DNA of 64,000 nt, taken from Diphasiastrum complanatum. Its lineage: Eukaryota > Streptophyta > Lycopodiopsida > Lycopodiales > Lycopodiaceae. The first letter of the stretch is position 1. Every line of letters starts with the position of its first letter. The translations under genes were made by a program, and so were the position numbers. The notes under the pieces were generated by a model. That model was not told the DNA's origin, ran no database searches, and was given only the letters and a program-made list of their open reading frames with translations. Below, in pieces: positions 34,017-47,300 of this stretch. The stretch is taken from positions 18,122,540-18,186,539 of the forward strand of contig CM055114.1 of assembly GCA_029204225.1 (NCBI GenBank), in the 5' to 3' direction.

Positions 34017-37000
34017 GTAAGGAACTAACTGAACTAACTCCACTCCATTCTAGCTAGCATTTGCTTCCATTTCTCAAGATGTTTCTAATCCAATGTTCAG
34101 GGTTGTAAGCATTATGGTCTGTTTTTGTTCTGTGTTGTCTGAGTTGTTGCCCGTTTTTTACTTCTGTATTTTCGCTAATGGCAAACAATGAACACGTGTG
34201 TATTCGCAATTGGAAATAAGGTTGTCAAGTATTGCCCGTGCCGCTTATTGTTGCACCGAATGCATTGCTCGGCATTGTGATCAGTCCGTGTTGCCTGTCT
34301 GTGACCCATCTGCCTCCGCACAGCAGCTTTGTTATTTTGAATCCCATGAAAGCAACACAAAATGTACTAAAACTAGAATTTGCTAGTTGAAAAAGCTTGA
34401 AGTGAGTGGCAAATTAAGCTTAACGATTTGCCCTTGTGATAAATTAACCCACGGCAGGACGATATATTTTATACCCGAGTACTTGATGTAGCAGCAATCT
34501 TCGCATTTTTACATTGTAGATTTAAAAAATTTCTCCACATTCATTACGGTTTTCCTATAAATTGTAGACACCTTATCACCATGACAGTTACGGACATAAC
34601 CAGCTTAATCGTGTCATCGACCATGACAGTTCCACTTGCTGATGTTAACATCAAAACATTGCTAATGGGCCTGCCCCACTTACAAGTGTAAGTTAGCTAA
34701 CCACCAGTTCTGTTATGCTAACTTGTGCCAGTTTAACTCACTAGCATGCTTGCTACACCACCTACAGTTATCTACCTCAGTTATGTTTGCTGTAATTGAG
34801 GTTTTGCCCCACGTCAAACCCATTAGTACATCTGTTAAGGAATGCCCTGAATTGCAATAGTCAAAGGTTTGTTGAAGCAGTGATGGAGGAGAAGAGAGGA
34901 GGGAAAGTTTGCTGGTAGAAGGGTGAAGTGGACTGTGGGCTGTTGGCTGTCCATTTGGGAGGTCGTTGGCAGTTGGAGTCATCATAAACTGAAGCACACG
35001 TTAGCTTAAGGCAACTAGGCAAGAGCACAAAATATTCTAGTTCAAGTTAGTGCTAACTGAATCAGTTAGTGTGAGTTAACTGTAAGTGGGGCAGCACAAT
35101 TCTCCGTTAGCTTCAGTTAGCACCTACTGAAAATCGCTAACTTGTAAGCTAAAAGCTATGAAAAAAGTAAAATTGCTATCATGATCTGGAACTGGCCTTA
35201 CATTGCTAGTTTTGCCCAAAACCCTGCTCACCCTTCTGGGCTGAGGTTCCTAGGTGGAATTGGGCTCACCAGTGCTGGTTCCAGTATACGTTAACCACAT
35301 GTTTAGAGTTGCAATTTGAAAATTTTGATAAGGTTGGTGATGCAAATTTGGCAAAACTTGGAAAAATCCAACAGTGTTGGGCTTAAAACTCCATCATCCA
35401 TTTAAGGAAATAATGGTATAAGCTTGGTGGTGATAAAAGTAAAAGTTTAAGGAAATATTTGCATTAGCTTTATCCCTTGAAGGGGAAGGAATTTTAGGGG
35501 CACATATACTGCAAGGTAGATTTTTTGCGATAATTGCATTAAAGGTTGGGTTGATCAAACACTTAAATTTCGAGTAGAGTACATGGAAAAACCTCTTTTC
35601 AAAAAATTAAGAACTAACCCCATACTCTCTCATAAAGTGCCATCATTGCCAATATTGTGTCTATAGAAAAGCCTAAGTATGGAATTGAGTTGAATGTTTT
35701 CCTAAATTCCACAAAGTGGCAATATACTCTCTCCTCCTTGTGCCTAGCTTGCTCAATAATGGACCAGAGTGTGATGATGTAGCGTAGCGTGCCCTGAAAC
35801 CACACGTCCTCCGTGACCTTGGTGGTAGGTCTAGAACCTTCATCACATCAATTTCATCTAGATTTACCTGTAGTATGCAGAACAACAGATGTAGAATGTC
35901 ACTAAAACTTCATATTAGAGTTTGACTTTTCAATTTTCTAAAGTATTTAGTATTTAGTATTTACTATTAAGTTATTCAAATATAGTTCAAACTTCAAAGT
36001 TGAAAGTTTAAACTTCAAATTTCAATGTTCAAACACAATTGCAACTATCAAATTACAATTTACCTGTATAGGCTCCCTCGTCCCCTTCAGCTTCTTCAGA
36101 AGCCGCAGATTGGTGTGCACATACACCAACCTGTCTAATTGTGCAACACTGAGCCTGTTCCTCCTCTTCGTATGAATAAGAGAGAACAAACTCCAATTCC
36201 TCACATGCAACGCTATGCAATCCTATGAGAGAATGCGTACGACGAGCTCCTGCAATCGAGGAACATCAACCCCATGCTTGTCCCACCATGAAACAGGGCG
36301 CAATTGTCTTTCTCTGAGCCGCGCTCCTGGACACCCAAACTCAAGAGCCTCACGCCTTCACAGTGCACACATTGAAGATCATTCATGAGTGGGTCTTATG
36401 CAATGTCGAGTGTGACAATGTGAGCACTCACTTCATTGGGATTCAAGAAAGACTAAGAACTTGAAAATAACAAATGTTATAGAATTGTCATGACTTATAC
36501 CTAAAGACATTCAGATCATCCCTGAGTGAATCCTGTATGACAGGATCAAGATAGACAGTCGCCATCCCTGTTGGGGCTCTGCATCATGGAATTGATCTTC
36601 ATTCCTCCATAGAGAATGAAGAATGCAAGCCATAGCGTGTAGAGGTTGATGGAACCACTCCCACCTGGCTTGCCACTTTTCGCTTATTTCTTCAACCCTA
36701 TAAATTTGAAAATCATACATCATACATGTCACATGATACATTTTACATAAACACTCATCAATCACGATAAGAGATAATGCATAATACTAAATAGTTCTCA
36801 TCAATGAATATCAGCACTACTGACTCTGAACTTTGAAAGTTCAAATTACAAACCTCTCTGCATTGAAGGTAGTGCAGGTGCGAATTTGCTCTCCCAGCCT
36901 GTCCATGAACTCATAGAGAAGGCCCAAAGTGCAGCCCTCTCTATTCGCAAGACATTGTAAAGAGGCTGCAACCCTGTGATAATGGCCCGTGCATCATCCC

Positions 37001-39045
37001 AAAAAGGAGATGCTAGCACAATCCTCTCAAATCGTTGAGCCTTAGGCTCTCGTGAGGGCCTCCACTCACGCCAATGGTGTAAGACCACCATCTTTCTCAA
37101 GCTGTCATGCACCTTCAAGAGGCGCTCCAGAATAATGAAAATAAAGCCAAACCTGGAACAAATCATGATTGCAAATTGTATCGGCTTCAACAAATCAATT
37201 ATTGGATAACAAAGTTGAAACTTGAAAGTAGTTAGTAGTTACTAGTAAGCTATGTACTAACTTCTAAGAATCTAAGTGATGAATCAAATTTGATGAATAG
37301 AAAAGTAGACCTGCTGGGGGCAGGCCTTAAAATCTCAAGGCTAAAATATTCCCTGAACATGCTCAGGACCCTCGGTCTCTTGGTGACAAACCTCACCAAG
37401 AACCGGCCTATGTCTAGTACCTCTGCAACCATGGCAACACAATTTGCCGCATTGTCGGTGATGACCTGCAAAGCACAACAAAGCAACATTGGACATCCAT
37501 CATCCATGATCCAAGAATCAACATTGAACAAGTAGTAAATAATAAATATTAAGTAAAAAGTTTTCACTCTTTTTTATTTCTCACTACTCAACTGAAAGTC
37601 AAGAATCAATACCTGCACAACATTTTCTTTGCCGACCTCCGCAATGGCCTCGTCAATATATCCAAACAATGTCTGGGCATCCAAGACTAAGCCCGCAGGT
37701 GACGATGGATCTCAAGAACATCGTGCCCAAGCAAGAAACCAATATATTTACAATATGGCGCTTCCTGGTATCAGTCCAACTATCTGATATGATGGAGCAC
37801 CCATACCTAGTTCAAAAGATCCCATTGCCCACAAAATTCAAATTTCAGATGGCAATTGTCAATTGCATTAACAATTTATGTAATTGGTCAATAAGTATAA
37901 CTATTTCAATCATTCTTAAAACATAAAAGTTAAGATTTAGAAGTTAGAACTTGGCACTTGCCACTTCAAACTTGGAATTTCAAGTTAGAACATAAATGAC
38001 ATTACATGTTAGTAATTACAGTAAAGTAGGGTTTAGGAATCAGGATTTACATGGTCCATGATCTCCTAATAGGCTCTCGCTCCCTATCCATGGAGTCTCG
38101 CTTGGCAACCAACTGAGTCGTCCTCAACTACTGCATGGATGGTCCCTCCCACTCTGAACCAATCCTAGATACATGTCTCATCATCTCCCTCCAAGGGGTT
38201 GCAACCAAGTGAAAGGGGAGGTTGCACATGTAAAAACATCTCCTAACAGATACATTTGCTATCTCCTTGTTACTTTTCTGGAAGGATGCCACATACACAC
38301 CTCTGCCCCTAAGATGTGTACCAATACGGCTCTAAGCATGAGAAGAGCCTTATGACAACGGTGCCACCGCATCACTCTGACTCTGAGTCTAACCTGTACA
38401 TACGATTTGCAATGAATAATAATTTACAGCACAATCATCAATGCAAATATTTTCTATTTAGCATCTAGCAACAACTTACAACTGTCAATAAATCAGGATT
38501 TATAACTATTAACAGCTTCGGAATTCCGAATCACTAATTACGATCACTAACCTGTGGGCGAAGGATGAGCCTCCAAGGTAGCCGTAGATGGAGCAGCTAC
38601 AACTGCAGGTATCATGAATGACTCAGGTGCTTGCGCACAACCTGCGATCTCATAACCATGTAGACGCAATAGGTGTGCCTTTATTCTAGTGGGGCCACTT
38701 GTGTAGTCCTTCCTAGAAGCAACTGTCACATGATCTTGCAAGGGATCCTTCTCTCTCGGCATGGTATCTAGATTCTAGTCTCTCAAAACAATATGATCTA
38801 GATTCTAATTAGTAATTTGTATCTCAATAAACATTTAAGTTCTAAGGTCTAACTTAACAATCCTAAATTCTATTTTTCCACTCACACACAGCTAAAGGCT
38901 AACTCACCCTACACACACACACACACACCCTCCCCTAAGTCTACCTCCCTCTCTCTCAAACACTCTTCTAACTTAGAATTTATTTACACACACACACACA
39001 CATTATCAAACATACACACACACACATAGTCAAGACTCAAAAACA

Positions 39046-39082
<37 letters not shown>

Positions 39083-39313
39083 TCAAGACTCAAAAACACA
39101 AACACACACACACATGGTCACACCCAACTCTACTCTCTCTCTCTCTCTCTCTGATCCCGAAGCTGCCACGCTCCTGCCACGCTCTGATCCCGATGCGCTC
39201 CTGTCACGCTCTGATTCTGATGCGCTCCAATGATGGCGCGCTCTGATCCGCTCCTGTCCTGGCCCTGATCCATACCTGTCCTGGCCCTGTCCGTCCGCCC
39301 TGATCCGTACCTG

Positions 39314-39393
<80 letters not shown>

Positions 39394-41271
39394 TCCATCG
39401 CTCTCCATGGCGCCACTTCCTACATGGGCTGCTACTCGCAGGACCCCCCACCCCCTCGCTCTCCTACCTCCACCTCCCCACCCGCTGCAGCCACCTCTGC
39501 TGCCACCTCCCCTGCCTCCACCTTCATCGCTGCAGCTCCCCCTGCTGCCGCCTCCCCTGCCTCCACCTCCATCGCTGCAGCTCTCCCTTCTGCCACCTCC
39601 CTTGCCTCCGCCTCCATCATTGCAGCTCCCCCTGCTTCTGCCTCCCCTACTTCCACCTCCATAGCTGCAACCCCACCCCTACACCCACCCATGCTGCAGC
39701 TGCGCCCCCCTCTGTTGGCGCCAACAAGGTCCATAGCCATGGCGGGCCTAACACAGCCTAGGGACCCTGTCAGCAGGATAGGGCCCCCAATTGGGTCCCG
39801 ACGTGCAGTCGGCCACGTCAGTGCCACGTGGCCGACACTTGGCAGTAGCATGCTACTAGTCCTCACACTGGGCCAGGAGGGGCTTACTCTATATCAGGGA
39901 GTAGGCAAGGTTGGGTGGATCAGTTAGTGTTTGCCCTACTGGGGTGTTAGGAACTATTACACTGGTATCAGAGCCATCTCCATCTTTGGGAGTTAAGGAG
40001 CAGCAGGGAGAAAGTAGAGAGAGTGCTCGGAATCTCTTAAAACTTTGGTAAATAGGAGAGACAGATCCAGCGCTGGAGGAGTAGCTTTCCACTGTGAAAA
40101 TCTCCGTTAAATCATCTTCCTTTCAGTTGGAATATGAATTAGATTTCTGAGACAGATCCATCGCTGTAGAGACAGCTATCTGACAAGGCAATTTCAGTGG
40201 AATTTTGAATCATCTGAGTGGAAATTCAAGGGAAAAAGATGGGCAGATCCATCGCTGTAGAGCTAGCCCTCACATCTGAAAATTGTAGCAAGTTCTGAGT
40301 AGATTAGAGCAAGTCTAATAAAAAATAGAGTGGCAGGGTCAGCGCTGGACAGGGAGTTGAAAAATTGGATTTTCATCCTTGATTTCTAAGATTTTTCAGT
40401 AGTTTGAAGCTTCAAACTAGATTGCTACAGACCAGCGACCTACTACTTGAAGTCAGATCAGAGATTCAAGCAAGTTTTGGGCCTTGAATTTCAGAAAATT
40501 AGGCCAAACAGGTTGCTGTCTAGCCAGCGAGGGCAGAGACACAAAAAATTCTGGATTTCTTTTTGTAAATTTCCGGTTTTAACTCGGTTTGTTGGAGCCC
40601 CACACCTGAAATCAGATCAGTCAGCTACTCAACTGAAGAACCGGGAAATTTGGCACCGTTTTGAAGCTTCAAACTGGCATTTTCCGGGACAGCAGGTCTG
40701 AAATCTTGGGTAAAAGAGCTGAGAGGGTTCCTCTTCATTCTTTCTTTGGAAGTACAGTCCTCAGAAACAGCTAAGTCATCTTTCCTTTCCCTTGTACAGT
40801 TGTAAATTAGTCTTTTAGACTTTTTTTTCCTTCAGAGGTTAAGGTAGCTCTCTTTCGGTTCCGAAGATGAGGGACCTGATCAACCCCCGGAGAGAGGCTT
40901 CGACGAACTTGAAACAGAAGCCTTGGCTTACAGAAAAGGGAAGGAACCCATGGAAGTGGAAGAACAGGAATAGTTCGCCGAAGAACTCGACGAACTGGTT
41001 ACCAAGGAGCAGTTTCTCCAATTGGTAACAGAAGTGGATGAACTGAAGTTGGCATTAGCCAATTTCAAGTCCAGTGTCGACTCGTTCGCTGAACTCAAAA
41101 GCTTGATTTTGAGTTCCGCGAAAGGAAGCCTTCCCTCCACTTCTCAGTTATCCCCTTTTCCATTTCCATCAGTTTCGGGTGAGACTTTACGGTCTCACCC
41201 CAGTGTTTTTAAAGATTTAAAACCTCCTACATTTAATGGGGAAGAGAAGGATAAAGCTTTCTTTCTTTCTT

Positions 41272-41332
<61 letters not shown>

Positions 41333-44300
41333 GATGTTTTCTAAAAACTCATGTAATATAGCTCCTATTGCCATTGAATCTTGGATTGACTATGCTGCAA
41401 AACTTTATACAGTTGACTCTCCTTCCATCTCTCTCTCACCACGACCTTCAGAATTCACCCTTTTCACTCCGTCCATGATTGAATATGCCATAAGAAATGG
41501 TCAAAACCATAAAGCCATTGATGTTGACTCTCTAAGTATGGACTTTCTAAAACCTATCGCCCATATTGTTGCTCCATACATCTCCTACGTTTTTAACCAA
41601 TCTGTTATTTTTGGCCTTCCCACACCTTGGTGTACTAACTTGTTGCACCCTATACTTAAGGCTGCTGATCCTTTGAATGTAGACAACTATCGTACTATTA
41701 TGATCAGTCACACTATGGCTAAGCTCTATGGTTCGGTTATGCAGTCTATCATTAGCTCTCATGCGGAGACAGAGGAGTTATATGCTATGGGATAGGCAGG
41801 TTTTAGAGCAGGCTATTCCACAGCAGGCCAGATATGCTTACTGAGGTGTATTATTGAGGCGGCGAAGTTCAGGAAACAGAGAGTCTATTGCTGCTTTGTG
41901 GACTTCCGCAAAGCATTTGATTCGGTTTCGAGACACTTGCTGCTCCAGCGCTTGGCATCCCTTGGTTTCTCACAGGAAGTCATTGCTGTTATCATCACAT
42001 TATACGAGAGAGTTTTGGCCCGATTCCGTGATGGAGATGGATGGTCTTCATATACTCATAGTACGGTCGGAGTAAAGCAGGGGTGCCCCTTATCACCCAC
42101 CCTATTTGCTCTATACATTGACGACCTTGAGCGGATCATTTGGGAAGAAGGTGGAGATGGCTGTCCTCTAGCAGATCTTATTATCCCTATCCTTCTTTAT
42201 GCAGATGATGTGGTTCTACTCTCTAGTTCAGCTGCAGGACTTCAGCGACATCTGGATGCCTTGTATACTTTCTGTCGGATATGGGGGCTGTTGGTGAACA
42301 TTGGTAAGACTAAGGTTATGGTGTTTCACACCAACAGGCAGCATATGAGAGACTCTATGTTTTATTTTGATGGACAACTTCTAGAGATAGTGGCGTCTTA
42401 CACATACCTGGGTGTTCTCTTCTCTGGTCCATTCCAGAGTTCGTCACCAGAGGCCACTAGATCACACCAGATCACACAGTTTTTCTCTCTCAGTTAGTGA
42501 GTTTTATTCCTCCGCGTAGCTGGTGGTTAAGCTACTGCTTTTGTACCCTCACCATAGCTGGAGGTTAAGCTTTGGTTTTTATTTCCAGTTTATCTCTGTT
42601 TTTGGTTTTAGCTGATAGAAATAAGTCCGACATGGACACTACTCCTTTCTGATGTACTTTTTCTTTGTCTTATGTGCCCAAGGGCACTCTACAGACATTA
42701 ATATATTCTTTTCTATTCTATTCTCTCTCTCTCTCGCGCGCGCGTGGAACTCTCTTAGGACGAGTTTAAAAAAAAAATGGTTCGAACAAAAAAAAAACGG
42801 TTCGAACCGGACATTCGAATCACGTTCTTTCATCAAACCACGATTCGACACAACATTGCATAAATTGCCATCACTGCTAGAACTGTGTTAGTGGAGAAAC
42901 CAAGATCACGTAGTCGTTGGGTGAGAAAAAAATGTGAAATAGAATCAAAGGCTTTCCTGAAGTCAACAAAGCAACAGTAAACCCTCTGTCTCCTATGTCT
43001 GGCTTCGTCAATGATAGCTCGAGGAGTGAAGACATGATATGTGGTAGAACGGTGAGCACGGAAGCCAACTTGGTCCAACGCTTGTGGTCTCATGGTTTCA
43101 GCCTTAGAACTAATCGCTGACTGAAGGATAGTGCCATAAAGTTTCGCGATGGCATGTCCAATCATGATAGTACGGTAGTTATCAAGATTCATGGGGTCAC
43201 CATATTTGGGGATGGCATGGATGATATTAGTACACCAGGATTGGGGGAAACCAGAGATGACAACATGATTCTACAACATGGATCAACAATTCTGACTCAA
43301 GGTCTTCTATGTCTCTAGTACGACGAGTCTTCATTCTCTTATTGGCCTCTATGACCACATGGGCGGGGGGAGACGGAAATGGACGAGTCAGTGGGTATGG
43401 TGTATAGTGAGGTAGCGTACGTGGACCAGATGCGTAGACTGTCAATAAGAGGGGGTGGAGCACGAGGGGCCATAAGTTGCCTGTAGAGGAACTAAATAGG
43501 GAATCGACAAGGCTTTTCCCTTTTTGTTCCTCATAGGCGCACTTTTTACGGCGAAGTGTACGATGATGGAGAGATCGACGAACGGTATGTAGAATGAGTG
43601 GCTCATGTATGCGTGCGTGTGTAACATAAAGATGTAAGGAATGACAATCCTCATCAAACCACAAAGGCCGAGCAGGACAAGCTGGTGTGAATGTGCATCG
43701 GTGGGGCATGGAAGGAAAGGATGTTGAAGTAGCAGTGTGAAGTGAGGTGGTAAGGAAATGGGCCTGTGACTCCAATGAGCTATCATGCGGGAAGTGATGG
43801 AGTAGAGAAACAAGGATTTCCTGGTAAGTCACAATGTAGGGGGAGCGAAGGTATATTTGGGAGCACGGTCAATGAAGGGACGAGGTGGAGATCGTAAAGT
43901 TGGGACAGAGCCCAAGTGGAAGGATAAAAAAGAGTGATCAGAGAGAGTAGTGGGAATGATCTCGAAGTTTGATATCAGTGGAATGAAGGATGGTGACCAC
44001 ATGAGATAGTCAACGACACTATGCCTGCCACTATGAGGGTGGCATGTGTAGCTACTCGAATCAAGCCAACAGGCTAGGCCATTATAAATGGCTAGCTCGT
44101 GAGCTTCTCCTAGCTGCAACAAATACTCACCGTAACCAGTGATAGGTCCCAGTGCGTTGGCTGAAGTCCTGGTAACTCCCACACAATCAATGGCTTGTAT
44201 GCGTAGCTGGTCAGCATACCTGCCGCACAGCTGTCCTGGCGTTAAAATCACCAATAAGAACATAACCTCGATCTGAGAATCTGACAATGTTTGTGGAGAG

Positions 44301-47300
44301 ATTAGTGAATGGAGAACCAATGCCCTCTACATAAGAAGAGGGCTCTGGAGGGAAGTAGCACGCATCAATGAAGAGATCCTTGGCCAATCCGATATCATGT
44401 CCTATGAGATGGACCCAAGTATACCGTGCATACTCATCATGTCTGATGAACTCCATGATCCACTCTCTATATAAACATGCGACCCCACCTGAACCTCTAC
44501 CACTCGTGGATCTCGACTCTGTCCTGTATATTGAATCCCACCGGTAACCTAAAAATGTAGGTAGGCCTCTGATCTGGCTCTCATGTGTCTCCATAAAGAA
44601 CAGAATATATCTTCCTATGATGAAATCTATAAGGTTGCCAACAATAGATGAAGAGTCTCTACCATTACAATTCCAAACCCCAATAGGCAGATGGTGTGGA
44701 CGGGGCCTCGGGATGCTCCCATACCCGGGTTACGTTGTCAAGCTAACGAACCTGTCCATCCCGATAAATCACACGTCGGCCAGACCCTTTGGCTTCCTGG
44801 AGATCATGGGTACCCAATGGAAGGGCAGTGCTAGAGATGCCAAGTGTGTAAAGAAGGCGAGAGGCCTGAGAGAACCAAGCCAAGTGATAGTCTTGACTAT
44901 GTAAGCTAAGACACCCTCCAGCATACACCAAAGGAATGGGAAGAGATCGGTAGTAGACCAAACTAACCAACCAATCCTAGATCAATACTGATCTAGCCCT
45001 CGAGCAACGGGGAGATAGGCAAAATTGATCACTAGAAGTGTTTCCCAATCCGACAGCATACGACTGTCGGACTCTCAATAATCCCATAGACACTGGTGGG
45101 GCGTTTATATAGAGTAGAGAGATCACCCAACCTGTCCATGCACGGAATCCACATGGAAGCAATCTAACTAGTCATGCCAACCTCCCATGCATGTCTACTG
45201 CATGTGGGAAGGCCCTTTACCCGTAATAGCTAGTTCCCATGCGAAAGCATAGTATATGCACATCCACACCCAAGGCATGCATGCAATACACATGCTAGTA
45301 CCGCATGCATGTGGTCATCAGCCCACATGATCCTATTCGGCTATTACCAAAGTTAGGTCCAATTCCCTATGTCCAGGGTACCCCCTAAGGTTCCAAACCA
45401 TTGGGCCATGACATTCTTCCCCCCTTAAAAATTCTGTCCTCAGAACTTAAAGTTAGGGAAGTCCGTCCTAAGGTTTTCCAAGAATCATCATCTTACGTAT
45501 GACCCTTTTCAAACCAGATACCCATGCAACTATGTGATTACTTTTCATTTTAGTTTGTGAATCAAATATCTTTTTGAGTTAAAAATGGTCCTACTTAATG
45601 ATTATTCTCGATAGGTCCAACTAATGTTAGAATCAAGATCATCCTTTCCATGTGGACTATTCTCGAGTCATATTACATGAAAAGCGGGAGGCTCTTGGAT
45701 TCCTTTTGGAGTTCTAGTTAGTAAACCAAAGATTAAGATTTTATACGGTCCTCTCCAATGAGTGAACTATTTAATTGTTTGCTAATATGTACAACTCTAG
45801 AATCCTCCAAGATCGCATACCCCCAATCACCATCAGGTCTCAGAAAACAAGAAATATAAAGACTTGTCCATATTTCCAAGGACCTCCGTCTTCTCCCCTA
45901 CGATCAAGTGCTTATTTGTGATTTGTTAGTAACAATGATTACAATCTGGAATATGATTCATAATTCATACAATTCTGAACCACGTGATAAGAGGATCGTT
46001 TTACTGGTATCAGAGCCCATGCCAAATTGAAGAGAAGCAATTCCACAAGAACGAGTCAGGAAAATTTATCACTTCTGCTTGGTATTGGCAGTTTCTGGAA
46101 TCAATTTGGAGATCGAGGTGTGGTCTAAAAACTTGACTTTGGCTTGATTGATTTGGCTTTTCATGCCTAATTGATTGGTGATGAAATTCTGATCTTTTCT
46201 TGTGGTTTTTGTAGACTAGAAAAGGATCATGTTTTCCGGATTACCCAAAAGTTCAACTGGATTGCATGTTTTGTTATAGCGTTCTTGCTAGATAACTGAT
46301 TTTTTCATGCCATGAGAGCTGAAACTTGAAGACTAGTTCTTATAATTGCATGAGAGCTGTAAGAGTAATGATACTAGGTGTGCCTTCTTGAAAAGAAGCT
46401 ACTAAGGTTTCTTTCTGTCAGAAATCGGATTAGTAAGCTTCAGGTGAAAGGAAATTCTGGTTCCATTCTTTCGATGTATAGCTGAAGGTTGTGGCCCCTT
46501 TGAGATATGATGGTTTTCAATAGAGTTCGAACTCTGAAACGTTCTAAAAGATGTTTCATTGATTATAACTTTCAGACCAACCCCATTGTTAATATTAGAA
46601 CTGAAGTAAGACATTTGGGTTACTCCTTTTTTTGCCTGTTCTATGAGGAAAATCAGTCAAGAAACTCTGCTAGTTGAGAAAGGATTCTTACTTGTTTGGT
46701 GGTAACTAGTCATGCTGCCACAAAAATCTCTAGCAGGCAGATGATACTTTTGCCATAAAGGAAAGTTGGTTAAACTCCTGATTGGATGCTTTAATATTCC
46801 TTTCCAAATTTCAATATGGTGCTATTCGTGACATTATGCAAGACGATCACGAATGACACTCTAACTCTGGTACTATTGTGGTAAATTATGCATATTTATG
46901 TAACATAAGAGGCTGTATTAAAGTGGGTTTTCTTTTGTGTCATACATGTAGGAGTTTTTTGGATACAGCTCCTTTCGCCCATTCCAGAAGGAAATTATTG
47001 AGCAGGTTTTGAAGAAAAAAGATTGCTTAGTTATCATGGCCACTGGAAGTGGCAAGTCAATATGGTGAGCCCTGAAGTTGAGACTTTGTGGAAAGTTAGA
47101 AGTGTTATATAAGTTGCAGCTTGTGATGTAGTTACCTCCACATTTTTGTTCGAAAGTTAAGCTTAAAATCATCAGGTTGTTCACTGAGCACCAACCTTTG
47201 TTTGCTGGTAAGATCCACCTTTTCTAGAGCTAAGTGCTATCTTCTCTACATGGCAGTTTGCATACAGCATAAATGCTGTTCTGAAAAGCACCCTCCAGAT

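Noticed and set aside
39083-39451. Long Arg-Glu repeat ORFs on the minus strand
   Set aside because: They are direct translations of the (CT)n microsatellite; two frames look equally good and no domain is present.
39407-39927. Pro/Leu- and Ala/Ser-rich ORFs on both strands
   Set aside because: They follow from the 45-base minisatellite, whose length is a multiple of three, so every frame stays open.
42765-42815. tRNA B-box-like GGTTCGAACC, possible tRNA or SINE
   Set aside because: No A box, no cloverleaf and no SINE body; the match is between A-runs at a LINE junction.
41258-44880. Twin-priming inversion of a single LINE
   Set aside because: Twin priming would place the inverted 5' part before the forward 3' part. 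Here the order is reversed and the two fragments overlap in RT with different sequence.
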